DNA from: Auanema rhodensis
Lineage: Eukaryota; Nematoda; Chromadorea; Rhabditida; Rhabditidae
Direction: 5' to 3'
Length of the DNA: 64,000 nt
NCBI GenBank assembly: GCA_964057225.1
Contig: OZ059900.1
Span: 2,986,501-3,050,500 of the forward strand
Part shown: in pieces, positions 10,382 through 22,551 of the stretch
Numbering within the stretch: the first letter of the stretch is position 1
How the letters are laid out: each line of letters starts with the position of its first letter
Translations under genes and position numbers: made by a program
The notes under the pieces: model-generated
Told to the model about the DNA's origin: nothing
Database searches by the model: none
The model's input: the letters and a program-made list of their open reading frames with translations, nothing else

Positions 10382-12813
10382 TCAAACATACAATACACAA
10401 AATCAGTCTATTTTTATGAGCTTGCACTGATATATATTCATTTTGATCAAAAAAGGTCGAAAATAGAAAGAATTTTTGAAATTTCCGAGTTTTGAGTCTA
10501 ATTTGGCTAAATCGCTCATATACATGATCAGAAGCATAGTTTTATTGTCTATGACAACAAAAGTCATCAATTAAACGCTAGTGATGTTTAAATACTGATT
10601 TTCGCTCAAATAGCATTACTACACTAAGTATGGTCGTTTTTATGCCTTTAACACCATATACTCACCGATTTTTGGTACAAAATCTGTGATACTCGTAAAT
10701 TTTGATCATATTCGGTGAGATTCGAGAATCAAACACACAATACACGAAATAAGTTTATTTTTACGAGTTTGCACTGATATTTATTCATTTTGATCAAAAA
10801 AGGTCGAAAATAGAAAGAATTTTTGAAATTTCCGAGTTTTGAGTCTAATTTGGCTAAATCGCTCATATATATGATCAAAAGCATAGTTTTACTGTCTATG
10901 ATAACAAAAGTCTTCAAATATACACTAATAATGTGTAAATCACTGAATTTCACTCAAATAGCATTACTACACTAAGTATGGTCGTTTTTATGCCTTTAAC
11001 ACCATATACTCACCGATTTTTGGTACAAAATCTGTGATACTCGTAAATTTTGATCATATTCGGTGAGATTCGAGAATCAAACACACAATACACGAAATAA
11101 GTTTATTTTTACGAGTTTGCACTGATATTTATTCATTTTGATCAAAAAAGGTCGAAAATAGAAAGAATTTTTGAAATTTCCGAGTTTTGAGTCTAATTTG
11201 GCTAAATCGCTCATATATATGATCAAAAGCATAGTTTTATTGTCTATGACAACAAAAGTCATCAATTAAACGCTAGTGATGTTTAAATACTGATTTTCGC
11301 TCAAATAGCATTACTACACTAAGTATGGTCGTTTTTATGCCTTTAACACCATATACTCACCGATTTTTGGTACAAAATCTGTGATACTCGTAAATTTTGA
11401 TCATATTCGGTGAGATTCGAGAATCAAACACACAATGCACGAAATAAGTTTATTTTGACGAGTTTGCACTGATATTTATTCATTTTGATCAAAAAAGGTC
11501 GAAAATAGAAAGAATTTTTGAATTTTCCGAGTTTTGAGTCCAATTGGGCTAAATCGCTCATATATATGATCAAAAGCATAGTTTTACTGTCTATGATAAC
11601 AAAAGTCTTCAAATATACACTAATAATGTGTAAATCACTGAATTTCACTCAAATAGCTTTACTACACTAAGTGTGGTCGTTTTTATGCCTTTAACACCAT
11701 ATACTCAACGATTTTTGGTACAAAATCTGTAATACTCGTAAATTTTGATCATATTCGTTAAGATTTGAGAATCAAACATACAATACACAAAATCAGTCTA
11801 TTTTTATGAGCTTGCACTGATATATATTCATTTTGATCAAAAAAGGTCGAAAATAGAAAGAATTTTTGAAATTTCCGAGTTTTGAGTCTAATTTGGCTAA
11901 ATCGCTCATATACATGATCAGAAGCATAGTTTTATTGTCTATGACAACAAAAGTCATAAATTAAACGCTAGTGATGTTTAAATACTGATTTTCGCTCAAA
12001 TAGCATTACTACACTAAGTATGGTCGTTTTTATGCCTTTAACACCATATACTCACCGATTTTTGGTACAAAATCTGTGATACTCGTAAATTTTGATCATA
12101 TTCGGTGAGATTCGAGAATCAAACACACAATACACGAAATAAGTTTATTTTTACGAGTTTGCACTGATATTTATTCATTTTGATCAAAAAAGGTCGAAAA
12201 TAGAAAGAATTTTCGAAATTTCCGAGTTTTGAGTCTAATTTGGCTAAATCGCTCATATATATGATCAAAAGCATAGTTTTACTGTCTATGATAACAAAAG
12301 TCTTCAAATATACACTAATAATGTGTAAATCACTGAATTTCACTCAAATAGCATTACTACACTAAGTATGGTCGTTTTTATGCCTTTAACACCATATACT
12401 CACCGATTTTTGGTACAAAATCTGTGATACTCGTAAATTTTGATCATATTCGGTGAGATTCGAGAATCAAACACACAATACACGAAATAAGTTTATTTTT
12501 ACGAGTTTGCACTGATATTTATTCATTTTGATCAAAAAAGGTCGAAAATAGAAAGAATTTTTGAAATTTCCGAGTTTTGAGTCTAATTTGGCTAAATCGC
12601 TCATATATATGATCAAAAGCATAGTTTTATTGTCTATGACAACAAAAGTCATCAATTAAACGCTAGTGATGTTTAAATACTGATTTTCGCTCAAATAGCA
12701 TTACTACACTAAGTATGGTCGTTTTTATGCCTTTAACACCATATACTCACCGATTTTTGGTACAAAATCTGTAATACTCGTAAATTTTGATCATATTCGG
12801 TGAGATTCGAGAA
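10382..12813. repeat. Tetramer block, G C D A then G C D (1390 bp period)
   Basis: The order G C D A at 10382-11771 restarts with G C D at 11772-12813. The step is 1390 bp because G and D each lack one base. It closely matches 3427-4816, including the aagtgtgg/ctcaacg end on the A monomer at 11424. Private changes include gtcataaatt near 11957 and ttttcgaaatt near 12214. Confidence 0.85.
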
Positions 12814-15800
12814 TCAAACACATAATGCACGAAATAAGTTTATTTTGACGAGTTTGCACTGATATTTATTCATTTTGATCAAAAAAGGTCGAAAATAGAA
12901 AGAATTTTTGAATTTTCCGAGTTTTGAGTCCAATTGGGCTAAATCGCTCATATATATGATCAAAAGCATAGTTTTACTGTCTATGATAACAAAAGTCTTC
13001 AAATATACACTAATGATGTGTAAATCACTGAATTTCACTCAAATAGCTTTACTACACTAAGTATGGTCGTTTTTATGCCTTTAACACCATATACTCACCG
13101 ATTTTTGGTACAAAATCTGTAATACTCGTAAATTTTGATCATATTCGGTGAGATTCGAGAATCAAACACACAATGCACGAAACAAGTTTATTTTGACGAG
13201 TTTGCACTGATATTTATTCATTTTGATCAAAAAAGGTCGAAAATAGAAAGAATTTTTGAATTTTCCGAGTTTTGAGTCCAATTGGGCTAAATCGCTCATA
13301 TATATGATCAAAAGCATAGTTTTACTGTCTATGATAACAAAAGTCTTCAAATATACACTAATGATGTGTAAATCACTGAATTTCACTCAAATAGCTTTAC
13401 TACACTAAGTATGGTCGTTTTTATGCCTTTAACACCATATACTCACCGATTTTTGGTACAAAATCTGTAATACTCGTAAATTTTGATCATATTCGTTAAG
13501 ATTTGAGAATCAAACATACAATACACAAAATCAGTCTATTTTTATGAGCTTGCACTGATATATATTCATTTTGATCAAAAAAGGTCGAAAATAGAAAGAA
13601 TTTTTGAAATTTACGAGTTTTGAGTCTAATTTGGCTAAATCGCTCATATATATGATCAGAAGCATAGTTTTTTTGTCTATGACAACAAAAGTCATTAGTT
13701 AAACACTAATGATGTTTAAATCACTAAATTTCGCTCAAATAGCATTACTACACTAAGTATGGTCGTTTTTATGCCTTTAACACCATATACTCACCGATTT
13801 TTGGTACAAAATCTGTAATACTCGTAAATTTTGATCATATTCGTTAAGATTTGAGAATCAAACATACAATACACAAAATCAGTCTATTTTTATGAGCTCG
13901 CACTGATATATATTCATTTTGATCAAAAAAGGTCGAAAATAGAAAGAATTTTTGAAATTTACGAGTTTTGAATCTAATTTGGCTAAATCGCTCATATATA
14001 TGATCAAAAGCATAGTTTTACTGTCTATGATAACAAAAGTCTTCAAATATACACTAATAATGATTTAATCACTGAATTTCACTCAAATAGCATTACTACA
14101 CTAAGTATGGTCGTTTTTATGCCTTTAACACCATATACTCACCGATTTTTGGTACAAAATCTGTGATACTCGTAAATTTTGATCATATTCGGTGAGATTC
14201 GAGAATCAAACACACAATACACGAAATAAGTTTATTTTTACGAGTTTGCACTGATATTTATTCATTTTGATCAAAAAAGGTCGAAAATAGAAAGAATTTT
14301 TGAAATTTCCGAGTTTTGAGTCTAATTTGGCTAAATCGCTCATATATATGATCAAAAGCATAGTTTTACTGTCTATGATAACAAAAGTCTTCAAATATAC
14401 ACTAATAATGTGTAAATCACTGAATTTCACTCAAATAGCATTACTACACTAAGTATGGTCGTTTTTATGCCTTTAACACCATATACTCACCGATTTTTGG
14501 TACAAAATCTGTGATACTCGTAAATTTTGATCATATTCGTTAAGATTTGAGAATCAAACATACAATACACAAAATCAGTCTATTTTTATGAGCTCGCACT
14601 GATATATATTCATTTTGATCAAAAAAGGTCGAAAATAGAAAGAATTTTTGAAATTTCCGAGTTTTGAGTCTAATTTGGCTAAATCGCTCATATATATGAT
14701 CAAAAGCATAGTTTTATTGTCTATGACAACAAAAGTCATCAATTAAACGCTAGTGATGTTTAAATACTGATTTTCGCTCAAATAGCATTACTACACTAAG
14801 TATGGTCGTTTTTATGCCTTTAACACCATATACTCACCGATTTTTGGTACAAAATCTGTGATACTCGTAAATTTTGATCATATTCGGTGAGATTCGAGAA
14901 TCAAACACACAATGCACGAAATAAGTTTATTTTGACGAGTTTGCACTGATATTTATTCATTTTGATCAAAAAAGGTCGAAAATAGAAAGAATTTTTGAAT
15001 TTTCCGAGTTTTGAGTCCAATTGGGCTAAATCGCTCATATATATGATCAAAAGCATAGTTTTACTGTCTATGATAACAAAAGTCTTCAAATATACACTAA
15101 TGATGTGTAAATCACTGAATTTCACTCAAATAGCTTTACTACACTAAGTATGGTCGTTTTTATGCCTTTAACACCATATACTCACCGATTTTTGGTACAA
15201 AATCTGTAATACTCGTAAATTTTGATCATATTCGGTGAGATTCGAGAATCAAACACACAATGCACGAAACAAGTTTATTTTGACGAGTTTGCACTGATAT
15301 TTATTCATTTTGATCAAAAAAGGTCGAAAATAGAAAGAATTTTTGAATTTTCCGAGTTTTGAGTCCAATTGGGCTAAATCGCTCATATATATGATCAAAA
15401 GCATAGTTTTACTGTCTATGATAACAAAAGTCTTCAAATATACACTAATGATGTGTAAATCACTGAATTTCACTCAAATAGCTTTACTACACTAAGTATG
15501 GTCGTTTTTATGCCTTTAACACCATATACTCACCGATTTTTGGTACAAAATCTGTAATACTCGTAAATTTTGATCATATTCGTTAAGATTTGAGAATCAA
15601 ACATACAATACACAAAATCAGTCTATTTTTATGAGCTTGCACTGATATATATTCATTTTGATCAAAAAAGGTCGAAAATAGAAAGAATTTTTGAAATTTA
15701 CGAGTTTTGAGTCTAATTTGGCTAAATCGCTCATATATATGATCAGAAGCATAGTTTTTTTGTCTATGACAACAAAAGTCATTAGTTAAACACTAATGAT

Positions 15801-16987
15801 GTTTAAATCACTAAATTTCGCTCAAATAGCATTACTACACTAAGTATGGTCGTTTTTATGCCTTTAACACCATATACTCACCGATTTTTGGTACAAAATC
15901 TGTAATACTCGTAAATTTTGATCATATTCGTTAAGATTTGAGAATCAAACATACAATACACAAAATCAGTCTATTTTTATGAGCTCGCACTGATATATAT
16001 TCATTTTGATCAAAAAAGGTCGAAAATAGAAAGAATTTTTGAAATTTACGAGTTTTGAATCTAATTTGGCTAAATCGCTCATATATATGATCAAAAGCAT
16101 AGTTTTACTGTCTATGATAACAAAAGTCTTCAAATATACACTAATAATGATTTAATCACTGAATTTCACTCAAATAGCATTACTACACTAAGTATGGTCG
16201 TTTTTATGCCTTTAACACCATATACTCACCGATTTTTGGTACAAAATCTGTGATACTCGTAAATTTTGATCATATTCGGTGAGATTCGAGAATCAAACAC
16301 ACAATACACGAAATAAGTTTATTTTTACGAGTTTGCACTGATATTTATTCATTTTGATCAAAAAAGGTCGAAAATAGAAAGAATTTTTGAAATTTCCGAG
16401 TTTTGAGTCTAATTTGGCTAAATCGCTCATATATATGATCAAAAGCATAGTTTTACTGTCTATGATAACAAAAGTCTTCAAATATACACTAATAATGTGT
16501 AAATCACTGAATTTCACTCAAATAGCATTACTACACTAAGTATGGTCGTTTTTATGCCTTTAACACCATATACTCACCGATTTTTGGTACAAAATCTGTG
16601 ATACTCGTAAATTTTGATCATATTTGGTGAGATTCTAGAATCAAACACACAATACACGAAATAAGTTTATTTTTACGAGTTTGCACTGATATTTATTCAT
16701 TTTGATCAAAAAAGGTCGAAAATAGAAAGAATTTTTGAAATTTCCGAGTTTTGAGTCTAATTTGGCTAAATCGCTCATATATATGATCAAAAGCATAGTT
16801 TTATTGTCTATGACAACAAAAGTCATCAATTAAACGCTAGTGATGTTTAAATACTGAATTTCGCTCAAATAGCATTACTACACTAAGTATGGTCGTTTTT
16901 ATGCCTTTAACACCATATACTCACCGATTTTTGGTACAAAATCTGTAATACTCGTAAATTTTGATCATATTCGTTAAGATTTGAGAA
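12814..16987. repeat. Two hexamer units, A A E F C D (2087 bp each)
   Basis: The units span 12814-14900 and 14901-16987. They share private markers one period apart: gaaacaag (13162 and 15249 monomers), tttttttgtc in E, agctcgcac in F and aatgatttaatc in F. The doubled A is unusual. The D monomers differ: the first (14554) has a converted B/F-like head, while the second (16641) has a normal head preceded by gattctagaatc. Confidence 0.88.
14540..14608. repeat. Conversion-like patch inside a D monomer
   Basis: The sequence before about 14513 (gtgatactcg) and after about 14656 (gaaatttccgag, then a D tail) is what a C-to-D junction should look like. Between them are gttaagattt, catacaatacac, aaaatcag, the rare agctcgcac and gatatatatt, all typical of F heads at 13858 and 15945. 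The minimal tract is about 69 bases and the maximal about 143. A short gene-conversion event from an F-like donor is the simplest explanation. A double exchange cannot be excluded. Confidence 0.75.
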
Positions 16988-19900
16988 TCAAACATACAAT
17001 ACACAAAATCAGTCTATTTTTATGAGCTTGCACTGATATATATTCATTTTGATCAAAAAAGGTCGAAAATAGAAAGAATTTTTGAAATTTACGAGTTTTG
17101 AGTCTAATTTGGCTAAATCGCTCATATATATGATCAGAAGCATAGTTTTATTGTCTATGACAACGAAAGTCATTAATTAAACACTAATGATGTTTAAATC
17201 ACTACATTTCGCTCAAATAGCATTACTACACTAAGTATGGTCGTTTTTATGCCTTTAACACCATATACTCACCGATTTTTGGTACAAAATCTGTAATACT
17301 CGTAAATTTTGATCATATTCGGTGAGATTCGAGAATCAAACACACAATGCACGAAATAAGTTTATTTTGACGAGTTTGCACTGATATTTATTCATTTTGA
17401 TCAAAAAAGGTCGAAAATAGAAAGAATTTTTGAATTTTCCGAGTTTTGAGTCCAATTGGGCTAAATCGCTCATATATATGATCAAAAGCATAGTTTTACT
17501 GTCTATGATAACAAAAGTCTTCAAATATACACTAATGATGTGTAAATCACTGAATTTCACTCAAATAGCTTTACTACACTAAGTATGGTCGTTTTTATGC
17601 CTTTAACACCATATACTCACCGATTTTTGGTACAAAATCTGTAATACTCGTAAATTTTGATCATATTTGTTAAGATTTGAGAATCAAACATACAATACAC
17701 AAAATCAGTCTATTTTTATGAGCTTGCACTGATATATATTCATTTTGATCAAAAAAGGTGGAAAATAGAAAGAATTTTTGAAATTTCCGAGTTTTGAGTC
17801 TAATTTGGCTAAATCGCTCATATATATGATCAAAAGCATAGTTTTACTGTCTATGATAACAAAAGTCTTCAAATATACACTAATGATGTGTAAATCACTG
17901 AATTTCACTCAAATAGCTTTACTACACTAAGTATGGTCGTTTTTATGCCTTTAACACCATATACTCACCGATTTTTGGTACAAAATCTGTGATACTCGTA
18001 AATTTTGATCATATTCGGTGAGATTCGAGAATCAAACACACAATACACGAAATAAGTTTATTTTTACGAGTTTGCACTGATATTTATTCATTTTGATCAA
18101 AAAAGGTCGAAAATAGAAAGATTTTTTGAAATTTCCGAGTTTTGAGTCTAATTTGGCTAAATCGCTCATGTATATGATCAAAAGCATAGTTTTACTGTCT
18201 ATGATAACAAAAGTCTTCAAATATACACTAATAATGTGTAAATCACTGAATTTCACTCAAATAGCATTACTACACTAAGTATGGTCGTTTTTATGCCTTT
18301 AACACCATATACTCACCGATTTTTGGTACAAAATCTGTGATACTCGTAAATTTTGATCATATTCGGTGAGATTCCAGAATCAAACACACAATACACGAAA
18401 TAAGTTTATTTTTACGAGTTTGCACTGATATTTATTCATTTTGATCAAAAAAGGTCGAAAATAGAAAGAATTTTTGAAATTTCCGAGTTTTGAGTCTAAT
18501 TTGGCTAAATCGCTCATATATATGATCAAAAGCATAGTTTTATTGTCTATGACAACAAAAGTCATCAATTAAACGCTAGTGATGTTTAAATACTGAATTT
18601 CGCTCAAATAGCATTACTACACTAAGTATGGTCGTTTTTATGCCTTTAACACCATATACTCACCGATTTTTGGTACAAAATCTGTAATACTCGTAAATTT
18701 TGATCATATTCGTTAAGATTTGAGAATCAAACATACAATACACAAAATCAGTCTATTTTTATGAGCTTGCACTGATATATATTCATTTTGATCAAAAAAG
18801 GTCGAAAATAGAAAGAATTTTTGAAATTTACGAGTTTTGAGTCTAATTTGGCTAAATCGCTCATATATATGATCAGAAGCATAGTTTTATTGTCTATGAC
18901 AACGAAAGTCATTAATTAAACACTAATGATGTTTAAATCACTAAATTTCGCTCAAATAGCATTACTACACTAAGTATGGTCGTTTTTATGCCTTTAACAC
19001 CATATACTCACCGATTTTTGGTACAAAATCTGTAATACTCGTAAATTTTGATCATATTCGGTGAGATTCGAGAATCAAACACACAATGCACGAAATAAGT
19101 TTATTTTGACGAGTTTGCACTGATATTTATTCATTTTGATCAAAAAAGGTCGAAAATAGAAAGAATTTTTGAATTTTCCGAGTTTTGAGTCCAATTGGGC
19201 TAAATCGCTCATATATATGATCAAAAGCATAGTTTTACTGTCTATGATAACAAAAGTCTTCAAATATACACTAATGATGTGTAAATCACTGAATTTCACT
19301 CAAATAGCTTTACTACACTAAGTATGGTCGTTTTTATGCCTTTAACACCATATACTCACCGATTTTTGGTACAAAATCTGTAATACTCGTAAATTTTGAT
19401 CATATTTGTTAAGATTTGAGAATCAAACATACAATACACAAAATCAGTCTATTTTTATGAGCTTGCACTGATATATATTCATTTTGATCAAAAAAGGTGG
19501 AAAATAGAAAGAATTTTTGAAATTTCCGAGTTTTGAGTCTAATTTGGCTAAATCGCTCATATATATGATCAAAAGCATAGTTTTACTGTCTATGATAACA
19601 AAAGTCTTCAAATATACACTAATGATGTGTAAATCACTGAATTTCACTCAAATAGCTTTACTACACTAAGTATGGTCGTTTTTATGCCTTTAACACCATA
19701 TACTCACCGATTTTTGGTACAAAATCTGTGATACTCGTAAATTTTGATCATATTCGGTGAGATTCGAGAATCAAACACACAATACACGAAATAAGTTTAT
19801 TTTTACGAGTTTGCACTGATATTTATTCATTTTGATCAAAAAAGGTCGAAAATAGAAAGATTTTTTGAAATTTCCGAGTTTTGAGTCTAATTTGGCTAAA

Positions 19901-20465
19901 TCGCTCATGTATATGATCAAAAGCATAGTTTTACTGTCTATGATAACAAAAGTCTTCAAATATACACTAATAATGTGTAAATCACTGAATTTCACTCAAA
20001 TAGCATTACTACACTAAGTATGGTCGTTTTTATGCCTTTAACACCATATACTCACCGATTTTTGGTACAAAATCTGTGATACTCGTAAATTTTGATCATA
20101 TTCGGTGAGATTCCAGAATCAAACACACAATACACGAAATAAGTTTATTTTTACGAGTTTGCACTGATATTTATTCATTTTGATCAAAAAAGGTCGAAAA
20201 TAGAAAGAATTTTTGAAATTTCCGAGTTTTGAGTCTAATTTGGCTAAATCGCTCATATATATGATCAAAAGCATAGTTTTATTGTCTATGACAACAAAAG
20301 TCATTAATTAAACGCTAGTGATGTTTAAATACTGAATTTCGCTCAAATAGCATTACTACACTAAGTATGGTCGTTTTTATGCCTTTAACACCATATACTC
20401 ACCGATTTTTGGTACAAAATCTGTAATACTCGTAAATTTTGATCATATTCGTTAAGATTTGAGAA

Positions 20466-20812
20466 TCAAACATACAATACACAAAATCAGTCTATTTTTA
20501 TGAGCTTGCACTGATATATATTCATTTTGATCAAAAAAGGTCGAAAATAGAAAGAATTTTTGAAATTTCCGAGTTTTGAGTCTAATTTGGCTAAATCGCT
20601 CATATATATGATCAAAAGCATAGTTTTATTGTCTATGACAACAAAAGTCATCAATTAAACGCTAGTGATGTTTAAATACTGAATTTCGCTCAAATAGCAT
20701 TACTACACTAAGTATGGTCGTTTTTATGCCTTTAACACCATATACTCACCGATTTTTGGTACAAAATCTGTAATACTCGTAAATTTTGATCATATTCGTT
20801 AAGATTTGAGAA
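20466..20812. repeat. Extra chimeric monomer, B head on D tail
   Basis: This copy has the B head (tacacaaaatcag, gatatatattc) and a normal middle, then catatatatgatcaaaag with the D tail (atcaattaaacgctag, ctgaatttcgc, one-base deletion). It is G-like in plan but lacks the G marker tacatgatcagaag, so it probably arose independently. It is the extra monomer in the six-mer unit. Confidence 0.8.
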
Positions 20813-21508
20813 TCAAACATACAATACACAAAATCAGTCTATTTTTATGAGCTTGCACTGATATATATTCATTTTGATCAAAAAAGGTCGAAAATAGAAA
20901 GAATTTTTGAAATTTACGAGTTTTGAGTCTAATTTGGCTAAATCGCTCATATATATGATCAGAAGCATAGTTTTATTGTCTATGACAACGAAAGTCATTA
21001 ATTAAACACTAATGATGTTTAAATCACTAAATTTCGCTCAAATAGCATTACTACACTAAGTATGGTCGTTTTTATGCCTTTAACACCATATACTCACCGA
21101 TTTTTGGTACAAAATCTGTAATACTCGTAAATTTTGATCATATTCGGTGAGATTCGAGAATCAAACACACAATGCACGAAATAAGTTTATTTTGACGAGT
21201 TTGCACTGATATTTATTCATTTTGATCAAAAAAGGTCGAAAATAGAAAGAATTTTTGAATTTTCCGAGTTTTGAGTCCAATTGGGCTAAATCGCTCATAT
21301 ATATGATCAAAAGCATAGTTTTACTGTCTATGATAACAAAAGTCTTCAAATATACACTAATGATGTGTAAATCACTGAATTTCACTCAAATAGCTTTACT
21401 ACACTAAGTATGGTCGTTTTTATGCCTTTAACACCATATACTCACCGATTTTTGGTACAAAATCTGTAATACTCGTAAATTTTGATCATATTTGTTAAGA
21501 TTTGAGAA

Positions 21509-21856
21509 TCAAACATACAATACACAAAATCAGTCTATTTTTATGAGCTTGCACTGATATATATTCATTTTGATCAAAAAAGGTGGAAAATAGAAAGAAT
21601 TTTTGAAATTTCCGAGTTTTGAGTCTAATTTGGCTAAATCGCTCATATATATGATCAAAAGCATAGTTTTACTGTCTATGATAACAAAAGTCTTCAAATA
21701 TACACTAATAATGTGTAAATCACTGAATTTCACTCAAATAGCATTACTACACTAAGTATGGTCGTTTTTATGCCTTTAACACCATATACTCACCGATTTT
21801 TGGTACAAAATCTGTGATACTCGTAAATTTTGATCATATTCGGTGAGATTCCAGAA
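21509..21856. repeat. Fusion monomer, B head on C tail
   Basis: The head carries the B markers and the rare aaggtggaaaat (21581-21592). The tail has taataatg, gcatt and gattccagaatc, which in sister units belong to the following C monomer. The C markers agattttttg and ctcatgtatatg are absent, so the exchange lies between about 21648 and 21710. One unequal exchange here removes exactly one monomer length. Confidence 0.85.
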
Positions 21857-22551
21857 TCAAACACACAATACACGAAATAAGTTTATTTTTACGAGTTTGC
21901 ACTGATATTTATTCATTTTGATCAAAAAAGGTCGAAAATAGAAAGAATTTTTGAAATTTCCGAGTTTTGAGTCTAATTTGGCTAAATCGCTCATATATAT
22001 GATCAAAAGCATAGTTTTATTGTCTATGACAACAAAAGTCATTAATTAAACGCTAGTGATTTTTAAATACTGAATTTCGCTCAAATAGCATTACTACACT
22101 AAGTATGGTCGTTTTTATGCCTTTAACACCATATACTCACCGATTTTTGGTACAAAATCTGTAATACTCGTAAATTTTGATCATATTCGTTAAGATTTGA
22201 GAATCAAACATACAATACACAAAATCAGTCTATTTTTATGAGCTTGCACTGATATATATTCATTTTGATCAAAAAAGGTCGAAAATAGAAAGAATTTTTG
22301 AAATTTACGAGTTTTGAGTCTAATTTGGCTAAATCGCTCATATATATGATCAGAAGCATAGTTTTATTGTCTATGACAACGAAAGTCATTAATTAAACAC
22401 TAATGATGTTTAAATCACTAAATTTCGCTCAAATAGCATTACTACACTAAGTATGGTCGTTTTTATGCCTTTAACACCATATACTCACCGATTTTTGGTA
22501 GAAAATCTGTAATACTCGTAAATTTTGATCATATTCGGTGAGATTCGAGAA

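Larger units (their letters stand above)
16988..22551. repeat. Pentamer block: A B C D E, A B C D G E, A (B/C) D E
   Basis: After one E (16988), three versions of the same unit follow: 17336-19074 (five monomers, 1739 bp), 19075-21160 (six, 2086 bp) and 21161-22551 (four, 1391 bp). Shared markers show common descent: catatttgtt before B, aaggtggaaaat in B, agattttttg and ctcatgtatatg in C, and gattccagaatc after C. The six-mer has an extra G-like chimera at 20466. The four-mer has lost one monomer length through a B/C fusion at 21509. Confidence 0.9.
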
